The notes below the pieces were generated by a model that saw only the letters and a program-made list of their open reading frames with translations, was not told the origin of the DNA and ran no database searches. A stretch of DNA of 64,000 nucleotides from Phycisphaerales bacterium (lineage in GTDB: Bacteria > Planctomycetota > Phycisphaerae > Phycisphaerales > SM1A02): contig JANQEQ010000148.1 in assembly GCA_028278245.1 (NCBI GenBank), forward strand, positions 124,001-188,000. The letters are read 5' to 3'. Position 1 is the first letter of the stretch. Every line of letters starts with the position of its first letter. Both the position numbers and the translations under genes were made by a program. Below are positions 51,135 to 59,441 of this stretch, piece by piece.

Positions 51135-53126
51135 TTATGAGGAAGGAATCGATGATTCAAGACCCTCATCGTCATTGTCGTCGAGAATTCGGCCGTCATC
51201 CTTTTCATCGACCGCGCTGCTGCCCAGTTTACGGAAGAGGTACCGCAGATCTTTGATACCACCAATGATGAACCAGATAGTTATTGCCACACTGGAAACG
51301 ATCAACACCCAGGTAAATGCGTGCCAGAAGTTCAGCCACGTTGTATCGCTTATATCATTACCCTGGGCTTTACGAATGATGTACCAGCATATTCCAGCAA
51401 TGAAAATTGCAACCCATACAATGGGCCATCCGACTGAAATAAATGTAACGAAACGATCCCAGCCGGTAAATTCAGGATCGATACCCAATCTTTCAAGCCA
51501 CGAGCGGGTGTCTCGTTCCGGGAGTGGATCTTCTCCTTCAATTGCGTACTTATGCCTGTGTAGCAAACGGTCCATATTATGATTATGAGCTGGGCCAAGT
51601 ATGGATATAAAAATGTAAACACCAATGGAGCAGACGATCGCCAGGAATGTCATCTCCTGGCCGGTAAGTGGAACATCGGGCCAGACTTTTCCGAGAATGA
51701 TACCCCCAAGCGAGAGACTCATACCACATATCATCGCAGCCCACGCTGCTGGAGTACTCCCGTGTTTCCAATAGAGTCCGCCAATGATAACCGAGCCGGC
51801 TCCGCCAATAAATACTGAAGCAGTGATGGCGCAGAACATCGCGATGAACTGTGTTTGTCGAAAAAGCAGGCTGAAGCAGAATATATATACTGCCACGCCA
51901 AATATCGAAGCTCTTAGTAACCACATGTGTTGCCGCGGGGTGAGGGATTTTTTCCGAAATGGCAGGATCACGTCCTGAACGAAGATGGAACCCCACGAGT
52001 GCAAGTATGTGTCATGTGTGCTGATAAAAGCTGCCAGAATCGCAGCACACATCAGGCCAAGCAGACCACTCGGCAACATGGCGGCTAACGCGTAGGGTGT
52101 ACGAAGCTGTGTTCGCAGCGTCTCCAACTCCTCAGCATTTGCTATCTGCAATGAGTCAATTGATTGTGATATCACTGTAGCATCCTGCGAAAAATCAGGA
52201 TGATGAAGCACGGTACGAACTGCGATTGGAGTGATGATGGTGATAACCAGCAAGACGCGAAAACGCCAATAGTTAAGAATGTTAGCCATCTTTGCTTCGT
52301 GGGCATTCTTCGCGCAGCAATAATATCCCTGAGTACCCTGCCACCCCATGACGCTGTAGAAAACAATGGCGACAGAGATCACGTAATACCAGATGTTAAA
52401 ATGAGACTGTTCACCCGTATCAAATGGGTCGACCAGTGATTTTCCCGATTCAACAGTAAGCATCACTTCAGCCATGCGCTCCCAGCGAATCTGGTAGAGT
52501 AAAAAGAAGATAATCAGGATAAAAACGATATTGGTGAATGCGCCTTGCAGGAAATCCGTCACCATCACGGCAATATGCCCGCCGAGGAACGTAAAGAGTA
52601 GTGATATAGAGAGCAATCCTGCGATGAGGGCTACAAACGTCTGAATTTCAAACCCGAGTAGAGTAAAAGTGTTTGGTAATCCACAGAGAGCGATAAAAAA
52701 TCTCGCTCCCACTGCAGGGAATATACCAAAGTTAATGATTCCCGATACATACGCGATCAAACCGGCAAACACACGAAAATTTCGGCTGTAGCGCATCTCA
52801 AAGAACTGTGCCAATGTTAATGCGCGAGTTTGTCGAAAGCGGTAATACACAAATCCTGACAAGGCAAGAATGATTAATGCCGGCTCGGTCATAGAACCCC
52901 ACCAATAGGCAGTGAATCCCGCTTCATGATACATCTCAAACCAATAAACCAGCGAGATCACACCCAGGCCGGCCATGGCATTTGCCATTGAGATGATATA
53001 CCGTCCCCCGCATCGTTCAGCCGCGAGAAAGCCACTCACGCTTTTCGTGTACTTGCGTGTTTTCAACGCTCCGATCAGGAGAATGAAGAAAAAACCTGCG
53101 ACAATGAACCAATCCAACTGTTGCAT
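51135..53126 (-). CDS. Sodium:solute symporter family transporter
   Basis: A 663-residue membrane protein with the SSS fold, about 14 helices. The start DWFIVAGFFFILLIGALKTRKYTKSVSGFLAAER and the MANAMAGLGVISLVYWFEMYHEAG region follow the family pattern, as do GLLGLMCAAILAAFISTHDTYLHSWGSIFVQD in the middle. The C-terminal 100 residues add two helices and an acidic tail (EKDDGRILDDNDDEG). Given the neighbours it should import a sugar or oligosaccharide with Na+. It lies between GH130 and the CBM9-like gene. Confidence 0.88.
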   Translation of the reverse strand: MQQLDWFIVAGFFFILLIGALKTRKYTKSVSGFLAAERCGGRYIISMANAMAGLGVISLVYWFEMYHEAGFTAYWWGSMTEPALIILALSGFVYYRFRQTRALTLAQFFEMRYSRNFRVFAGLIAYVSGIINFGIFPAVGARFFIALCGLPNTFTLLGFEIQTFVALIAGLLSISLLFTFLGGHIAVMVTDFLQGAFTNIVFILIIFFLLYQIRWERMAEVMLTVESGKSLVDPFDTGEQSHFNIWYYVISVAIVFYSVMGWQGTQGYYCCAKNAHEAKMANILNYWRFRVLLVITIITPIAVRTVLHHPDFSQDATVISQSIDSLQIANAEELETLRTQLRTPYALAAMLPSGLLGLMCAAILAAFISTHDTYLHSWGSIFVQDVILPFRKKSLTPRQHMWLLRASIFGVAVYIFCFSLLFRQTQFIAMFCAITASVFIGGAGSVIIGGLYWKHGSTPAAWAAMICGMSLSLGGIILGKVWPDVPLTGQEMTFLAIVCSIGVYIFISILGPAHNHNMDRLLHRHKYAIEGEDPLPERDTRSWLERLGIDPEFTGWDRFVTFISVGWPIVWVAIFIAGICWYIIRKAQGNDISDTTWLNFWHAFTWVLIVSSVAITIWFIIGGIKDLRYLFRKLGSSAVDEKDDGRILDDNDDEGLESSIPSS

Positions 53127-53188
53127 ACATGTCTCTTCAATTCAACCGTGAACGATGCTTGTTTAGACGCGATCCTTACATCAAGCGA

Positions 53189-54178
53189 TTATTCATCATG
53201 GCATGCAGCAAGAAGATCCTGAATTGTCGTTAAAGCAAGTCCGACAGCAGTATCAGCACAGCCATAATAGACCCGAACAATACTCTTATATTCAGCAAAC
53301 CCATCGCTGTCATACGAATCAACGATCATGCCACTGGGGAAAACAACATTAGGCACCTGGCCAACCATTTCGTAAAGTTCCCGTGGTTCGAGAATATTAT
53401 TACGGCTCCGAGCCAGCACATGACATGGATCCTCAAGATCCAGCAGCGCAACGCCGGCCTGGTATATTCCTGCGCCGAAATGGCGGGCAATACCATGATA
53501 AATGTGCAGCCAACCTTCACGGGTTTTAATCGGTGGGGGACCGGATCCGATCAACTCATCCCAATAATGGCATCGTCCGGACATCACCGATCCCACTTCC
53601 AGCCAGTCGATGAGATCTTCCGACTCAGAAAGAATGATTTCCTGACCCGAGGTCACACCACCCTCAATGCTCATACGATTGGGACGTTCGAGACGAGCAT
53701 ATCTCCCACCGATTCTCTCCGGGAAGAGAACACCATTGCGAGTATCAGTTTCACTCCCGAAACTGACGAGAGTAAAACTTGTGAGGCTTTCTTGTCGTGC
53801 TATACCAAGTCGGCAGGCATGATCAACATCAGCGGCAAATACCATGAATACATCGTCATCGATTTGAGTAAGGCGGGGATCATAAATGTGATACATCGTT
53901 TCCCCGATAGTGTCCAAACCCTCGATGGTCACAAGTGAAGGGCTTACCGAAAATCGCTCACCATCATCACTTTCAGCGGTCATCAAAACAGTTTCTCGAC
54001 CGCGTGTCTGCACACGCAGAATCAGTTGATATCGATCACCATATCTGATCGCGCCGGGATTAAAAACACTGCTCACATCGACGACATGCGGCAGGATATC
54101 CGGGATATCCTCTCGTGTGAGTATCGGATTTGCGGAGCTGCGCTTCACATTATTTCCTTCAATCTCAGTCGGGGTCAT
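53189..54178 (-). CDS. Glycoside hydrolase family 130 protein
   Basis: GH130 enzymes are inverting phosphorylases or hydrolases of beta-mannosides. The 329-residue protein shows VFNPGAIRYGDRYQLILRVQ, the catalytic Asp in YDPRLTQIDDDVFM, GVLFPERIGGRYARLERPN, and WDELIGSGPPPIKTREGWL followed by HIYHG, a series unique to this family. The residue before the Asp is Tyr where Glu is common. It is likely cytoplasmic (no signal peptide) and would split imported mannosides. It is first in the operon with the symporter and CBM9 genes, and divergent from the GH38-like gene. Confidence 0.88.
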   Translation of the reverse strand: MTPTEIEGNNVKRSSANPILTREDIPDILPHVVDVSSVFNPGAIRYGDRYQLILRVQTRGRETVLMTAESDDGERFSVSPSLVTIEGLDTIGETMYHIYDPRLTQIDDDVFMVFAADVDHACRLGIARQESLTSFTLVSFGSETDTRNGVLFPERIGGRYARLERPNRMSIEGGVTSGQEIILSESEDLIDWLEVGSVMSGRCHYWDELIGSGPPPIKTREGWLHIYHGIARHFGAGIYQAGVALLDLEDPCHVLARSRNNILEPRELYEMVGQVPNVVFPSGMIVDSYDSDGFAEYKSIVRVYYGCADTAVGLALTTIQDLLAACHDE

Positions 54179-54224
54179 TATAGGGGATATTGAAGAAGCG
54201 ATCAGATTCCATCACACTTGAATT

Positions 54225-54240
54225 TGAACATGCGCGTTCA
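54225..54240. promoter_or_regulatory. Palindromic operator candidate between divergent glycosidase genes
   Basis: TGAACATGCGCGTTCA is an inverted repeat (TGAAC, 6-base spacer, GTTCA) midway between the GH130 start at 54178 and the GH38-like start at 54311. Such a site could control both sides at once. The size fits a LacI- or GntR-type dimer; no such regulator is in the window apart from the HTH protein at 57104-58363. Confidence 0.4.
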
Positions 54241-54310
54241 GTCAAAATGATTAGACTACACCATGCAACAACATTGAACACAATCCTCTCAAGACAAGGC
54301 GATTCACACC

Positions 54311-56935
54311 ATGACCGAAATCAAAGACATCCTCGTGATCCATCATACACACACGGATGTAGGATACACCCACGCTCAACCGGTCTTCTGGGAGTTGTCG
54401 CGACGATTCATTGACGAGGCACTGGATTATTGTGATGAGACCGCTGATTGGCCGGATGGTTCGCGCATGTGCTGGACCTGCGAAGTTACCGCTCCCGTTA
54501 TCGATTGGCTTCAACATGCAAAAGAGAGGCAGATTGAACGCTTCGCTGCCGCTGCCCAACGCCGACAAATTGCGGTTGGGGCCATGTTCTGCAACATGAC
54601 TCCTCTTTATAACCTTGAGCAGTTTGCTCAAAGTCTTCTACCGGTACGTGAGCTTCGTGAAAAATTTGAATTGCCGATCTCGGTTGCGATTAATCATGAT
54701 GTTAACGGCTTGCCCTGGTCGTTCATTCCGTTGCTCCTGGATGCAGATATTGAGGGTTTGTTGATGGGAATCAACATTCACTTCGGTGGGTTCCCGCTGC
54801 ATCGTCCTCTTGGATTCAATTGGCAGGGGCCGGATGGTCGATCTCTCTGTTCCTTCAACGGAGAGCATTATCAATCATTTGATGCTGAACTCACGCTTAC
54901 CCAACCGAATGTCACTACCGACCGCATGGCTGAAGGATTAGAGCGTTATCTTGCGCGACTTCGAGGACACAATTACGCTTATGATTTTGTTTACCTCACT
55001 GCAACCCACCCCGGATTCTGTGACAACAATCCACCGAATCCAAATTTACCCCGCTTGATTCGACGGTGGAATGATGAAAACCGTGAGCCTCGTATCCAAC
55101 TGGTTACTCCTGAAACTGTCATAGAGCGCCTGAAGAAACAACCAGCTGAACACGTACCCACTCATCGTGGTGACTGGACGGATTTCTGGAACTTCGGTTC
55201 CGGAAGCGCTGCAATGGAAACCGCAATCAATCGCCGAACCAAATCTCGTTTTCATGCAGCTCAATCACTTTCTTTGATTCAAACGCCCGATGAGAAGACT
55301 GAATCACATATGCGCAAAGCCCGGTGGAATTTGAACCTCCACGATGAGCACACCTGGGGTTCATTCTGTTCGATCCTTTCCAAATGTCCGACATTGTATC
55401 TTGACCAATGGACTTTCAAGGCTGCGTACGCGCACAATGCTGCTGCTTACACTGAATTGATGATGCGTGATCAGCTTGAATCAATATCAGGCAATCCTCT
55501 GCAGGGAACCGGCGTCGACTCTTTCTTACTTTACAACCCCTCTCCAGTTTCAAAACGCATTGTACTGCCGTTGTATAAACCACTATCCGAGGGAACGTGG
55601 CATCACATGTCAAGTACGGTCCACCGTTTTGATACGGACCTAACATTACGCCGAGAGGAATGCGAGATTTATGCGATTGATGCGGTGAACCTCGGTCCGG
55701 TTGAAGTTGCACCCCTCAGCCTGACTTCTGTTCGAAGAGATCAGCTCAAACCCGCCACCATTCCCCAAACGGTACAGGCCGGCGAAGGCAAAGTGGAATC
55801 CTCTCACCACATGCTTGAATATGATGAAAAGACAGGTGAGATCCTTCGACTCATTGATCGATCGCTTGATATGACGATCAACGATAACGAAAGTCCATGG
55901 GATCTATTCGGTTTTGTGCGGGAAACTGTTTTAGAGCTGAATGAACGAGCTAAGAAGCTCGGTGATCAGCGCGAAGTCTTTTTCGCTTCTGATTGGGAAG
56001 CGATTCACGACAATCGCACCTGTTGGATTCCTGATTGGAAAGCCAAGAGAGAGAAGCCGACAAAACTAATATCAGTTGATGCGGAACGCCGTCCTGACGG
56101 TGCTCGATTGATCCGAAGGTATCAGGCAGCCGGAGTCGATGACCTGGTACAGATCATCACGCTTTGTGAATTTGAGCCATCGGTTCGGTTTGAGGTCCAA
56201 TTCAAAAAGGAAGATGTCCGCGAACCTGAGGGGATCTATTTTACATTTCCCTTGGCCATCCCCGATTGGGAAGCTCATTTCAACACTGCGGGAGTTGTTA
56301 CAGAGTATGATCGTGAGCAGATCCCTGGTTGTTGCCGAGACTGGATCACCGCTGATACGTATATCGCACTGCATAACATGAATTCGTGCATTACAGTTGC
56401 GTGCCCTGATGCACCTCTATTTCAACTCGGTAATTTTAATTTTGCCAAGCATCAACAATCAGTCCCCGATCGCGATCGAGCCTTACTGATTGCCTGGCCG
56501 ATGAATAATTACTGGCATACGAATTTTCGACCTTCACAACCCGGATATTGCCGCTTGCGTTACGAGTTGCGTTGTCATCGTAACTTTGATCCTTACCAGG
56601 CATCAATATTTGGAAAGTCAGCCGTCTCGACAGTGGAGATTCACCCGGTTGTTCAGCATGGTGATCAATGCTTCGAGAGTATTGCATCCATATCCGGTGA
56701 TGGCGTTACGCTCGAACAAATCAAGCCGGCAGAGGATGGACAGGGCATAGTCGCTCGGCTTGTGAATCACTGTGATCATTCCACACAGGCAAAATTGAGT
56801 CTGCCGGTTCATACAATTTCATCTGCGTATCGTTGTGATACGTTGGAACAATCCCATGAAGAACTGGAAATCAAGGGGAATGATGTCATGATCCCCTTAC
56901 AATCCCGCGCGTTGGTCTCAATTCGCATCGAATAG
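54311..56935 (+). CDS. GH38-like (DUF5054) alpha-mannosidase-related protein
   Basis: An 874-residue protein without signal peptide. The N-terminal barrel has VIHHTHTDVGYTH (zinc ligands His14 and Asp16 in an HxD motif) and VAINHDVNGLPWSF, where Asp130 may be the nucleophile. Further on are CSFNGEHYQSF and YLTATHPGFCDNNPPNPN. Residues about 400-874 form beta-sandwich domains as in GH38 enzymes. I think this is the DUF5054 branch, for which I know no characterised activity. Together with GH130 it suggests use of mannose-containing glycans. It is the only plus-strand gene of the sugar cluster apart from the DUF4838 gene. Confidence 0.78.
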   Translation: MTEIKDILVIHHTHTDVGYTHAQPVFWELSRRFIDEALDYCDETADWPDGSRMCWTCEVTAPVIDWLQHAKERQIERFAAAAQRRQIAVGAMFCNMTPLYNLEQFAQSLLPVRELREKFELPISVAINHDVNGLPWSFIPLLLDADIEGLLMGINIHFGGFPLHRPLGFNWQGPDGRSLCSFNGEHYQSFDAELTLTQPNVTTDRMAEGLERYLARLRGHNYAYDFVYLTATHPGFCDNNPPNPNLPRLIRRWNDENREPRIQLVTPETVIERLKKQPAEHVPTHRGDWTDFWNFGSGSAAMETAINRRTKSRFHAAQSLSLIQTPDEKTESHMRKARWNLNLHDEHTWGSFCSILSKCPTLYLDQWTFKAAYAHNAAAYTELMMRDQLESISGNPLQGTGVDSFLLYNPSPVSKRIVLPLYKPLSEGTWHHMSSTVHRFDTDLTLRREECEIYAIDAVNLGPVEVAPLSLTSVRRDQLKPATIPQTVQAGEGKVESSHHMLEYDEKTGEILRLIDRSLDMTINDNESPWDLFGFVRETVLELNERAKKLGDQREVFFASDWEAIHDNRTCWIPDWKAKREKPTKLISVDAERRPDGARLIRRYQAAGVDDLVQIITLCEFEPSVRFEVQFKKEDVREPEGIYFTFPLAIPDWEAHFNTAGVVTEYDREQIPGCCRDWITADTYIALHNMNSCITVACPDAPLFQLGNFNFAKHQQSVPDRDRALLIAWPMNNYWHTNFRPSQPGYCRLRYELRCHRNFDPYQASIFGKSAVSTVEIHPVVQHGDQCFESIASISGDGVTLEQIKPAEDGQGIVARLVNHCDHSTQAKLSLPVHTISSAYRCDTLEQSHEELEIKGNDVMIPLQSRALVSIRIE

Positions 56936-57103
56936 GTTTGCTATCCCGAATGTAATGACTGAATCACATTGATCCACTTGGTTTAGAGTTCCAGTTTCAC
57001 TGGGATTCTCTGTGGATGAACGATAATTTTGCTCAAACATAATGCGATTCAAGTGGTGATGTACATTGAAGACATGCGGCCTCGCAGCGGCACCTATTTC
57101 AGA

Positions 57104-58363
57104 TCAAGATTGTGTTGCCTTCCCACCGCGACGGACAGGCAGTTCGGATAACAACAGGGCAGTTGTGGGAATGGGTGGGTAATGCATAATGAGCCTGAAT
57201 GTACGGAAGTTATCTGAATTCCATTGAAGCTGATTAAATGTGTAGTCCACAAGCTTCCCATACTTGGGCCAGAGTGGGGTTGCCATCGCCGACGCCCCCC
57301 AACCCAGATCCTGCACAATTTCGGGTACGGGAAGAATGTTGCGATCGCGACGAACAGAAGCGTGCATGGCACCGCCGTCCATGCGACTATAGATGGCAAG
57401 TTCCGGTTGCATCGCCCAATCGAATTCACGGTGTACCATCAGATCGAACAATACATGCTCTGCTGGAGTGACGAGATTGGAACCAAACTCACTACACTCC
57501 CCAGGCGTCATGGCATATGCTGGACCGACTTGCTTGGCAACTAAACCATAGACCAGAGTCATTGCCGCGGTGTTACCCACCGGACCGGGGGGAAGCTCAT
57601 ATTGATCCTCACCTTTCCCCAGCAGTACATCAATCTCCGGCAAAGGTTTTGAGCAATATTCGTTGATGAACGGTACACCATGATGATTTGAATGACTGGG
57701 ATCGATGGGTTCCCACACATCCTCCTCCATTTGGGGAGCATCATCTGTCCAACGCTCACGCCGAAAGAGGAGCCAACGCGCATCACGGCGTAAGCGTCTA
57801 AAACTGATGAGGCCGGCAATTTGTGCCAGATCGCATTGGGTTGGATCATTTGCATTCGGGGCCAAAATATTCAAACCGAGTTGCACGCGGGCACGCACAC
57901 CCCACGTGCCACTGTTACCCTGAAAGGCAAGTTTGCGCGCCTGCTCGCTGTGCTCAGCATTCGGAGGAGAAAGTTGACCGAGCATGGTCATTAGAGTTTG
58001 CCGATCACCGGTGTGCACTTTGATCATTTTGTCAAAAGCTGTGGCTGCATTGCGCGCTGCATCGACTGACTCTGTAGGTGCTCCAGCTTTCTCGAACGCA
58101 TTGAGGAAGAGTTTGAGTCCTGCAGGACCGGGGATATGAGGGACAGACGCCTGGATGTTTGGCTCTTGGAGAACTTTGCAGACCTTCCAAGTAAGCCCTG
58201 AACGTAAACCTAATCGCCTAGCAATCTCCTGGGGTCGGTTGGGATTAACACCGATGGAGGTCATGAGATCCAGGAGGGTACTGCGCACACTACCAGCAGT
58301 GCTTCTCAGGTGTTCCTCAAACGGAGGGGGTGATTCTGTGGCTTTCAGTGTGGATTGCGTCAT
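57104..58363 (-). CDS. HTH-domain protein of unknown family
   Basis: A 419-residue protein. The N-terminal 75 residues look like a winged helix: VRSTLLDLMTSIGVNPNRPQ, then EIARRLGLRSGLTWKVCKVL, similar to regulators that bind with RRLG-type helices. The remaining 340 residues have no motif I know, with no membrane segment; they include a stretch EIDVLLGKGEDQYELPPGP. It may be a DNA-binding sensor for the adjacent sugar genes, since no other regulator is there, but its partner is not shown. It is divergent from the exported-protein gene at 58657. Confidence 0.55.
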   Translation of the reverse strand: MTQSTLKATESPPPFEEHLRSTAGSVRSTLLDLMTSIGVNPNRPQEIARRLGLRSGLTWKVCKVLQEPNIQASVPHIPGPAGLKLFLNAFEKAGAPTESVDAARNAATAFDKMIKVHTGDRQTLMTMLGQLSPPNAEHSEQARKLAFQGNSGTWGVRARVQLGLNILAPNANDPTQCDLAQIAGLISFRRLRRDARWLLFRRERWTDDAPQMEEDVWEPIDPSHSNHHGVPFINEYCSKPLPEIDVLLGKGEDQYELPPGPVGNTAAMTLVYGLVAKQVGPAYAMTPGECSEFGSNLVTPAEHVLFDLMVHREFDWAMQPELAIYSRMDGGAMHASVRRDRNILPVPEIVQDLGWGASAMATPLWPKYGKLVDYTFNQLQWNSDNFRTFRLIMHYPPIPTTALLLSELPVRRGGKATQS

Positions 58364-58656
58364 TTTTATTCAACTTTAAGAGGCGAAAAACACGCCAAAA
58401 TAGTCCTTGAGCGTTCATTATACCACATTCGTAAGAGATCGCGTAATATTTCAGATAAATTTTCATATAAAATCTTGCATGAGGATGAGGATTGGTTATT
58501 ATTGCGTTCGTTGATGCTCCGGTATATCTCGTGATCTGCCGAAGCCGCGTCCGTGCTAGCTAGGGCGCTCCCGTGTTCAAGGAGAGAGAGCACAATTCTC
58601 ACATGTGCACTGTGCACCTGAATGAGAGATAAACAGACTATGCAGGAGACAAGATT

Positions 58657-59274
58657 ATGATTATGAAGACAGTATTGAGCGTTGTTGCGGCGACTGCCCT
58701 GAGCCCGATGGCCTTTGGCGCATTCACCACCACACAATCCGACACCCAGACCATATTTGGAAGTGGTTCAGAAGACTTTGAGACCAGTGGCTGGTCTGAT
58801 CCAGGTATTGCCGATGTCTTTTCTATTGTTGAAATAGGTGGAGTGCAGCAAAGAGTCGCTGCTGAATACGGAGACTGGTGGACTGCAGACGGTGATGATC
58901 TTGAAGCTCGACCCGCGGCGGATGCATTCATCAACATCATTGGTATCGAGTTCGTCGATGACATTCAACAACTGAACCTCCAGGTCTTTTCTGAAGGAGG
59001 ACAGCCACCGTGGGGTGGTACGATCCTGGACTTTTTCCTGGATGGTAATTTTGTTGGAAACACTTCATTCTACGCTGCTTGGACCGACAACACGCAAGGT
59101 GAGTGGGTCACTATTGGTGGAACAGCTAATGAAGTTTTCGACGAAGTTCGAATCTACCACTATGTGGGAGGGGATACTGCTTACATTGATAACATGACCT
59201 GGCAATCTGTTCCAACACCGGGTGCCCTTGCATTACTTGGTTTGGCCGGAGTTCTAACACGACGCCATCGGTAA
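58657..59274 (+). CDS. Exported protein with PEP-CTERM-like sorting tail
   Basis: A 205-residue protein. A signal peptide (IMKTVLSVVAATALSPMAFG) is followed by a beta-rich domain of about 155 residues and a tail consisting of PTPGALALLGLAG and Arg/His residues. Such Pro-Thr-Pro tails with a hydrophobic helix and basic end are the Phycisphaerae version of the PEP-CTERM signal, recognised by an exosortase/rhombosortase-like system. The function of the body is unknown. The ATG at 58657 has GGAG 8 bases upstream. A strong terminator follows 23 bases after the stop. Confidence 0.75.
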   Translation: MIMKTVLSVVAATALSPMAFGAFTTTQSDTQTIFGSGSEDFETSGWSDPGIADVFSIVEIGGVQQRVAAEYGDWWTADGDDLEARPAADAFINIIGIEFVDDIQQLNLQVFSEGGQPPWGGTILDFFLDGNFVGNTSFYAAWTDNTQGEWVTIGGTANEVFDEVRIYHYVGGDTAYIDNMTWQSVPTPGALALLGLAGVLTRRHR

Positions 59275-59297
59275 AATGGAATTCAGATAAAGACACT

Positions 59298-59329
59298 CCG
59301 TCATCTGTTGCTTTTGTAACAGATGACGG
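59298..59329 (+). terminator. Terminator hairpin after the PEP-CTERM-like gene
   Basis: A perfect 12-bp stem CCGTCATCTGTT (59298-59309) with AACAGATGACGG (59318-59329) and 8-base loop. The T-run behind it is weak (GGATTTCTGG). Confidence 0.65.
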
Positions 59330-59441
59330 GGATTTCTGGATAACAAGATACTCTGCAGGATTACACTCTGTGAGCTGTCGTCCGCGATCAGTCTGAGACT
59401 ACTTGTTTGCGCATGCTTGCAAGTAATGAGAGGACCATACG

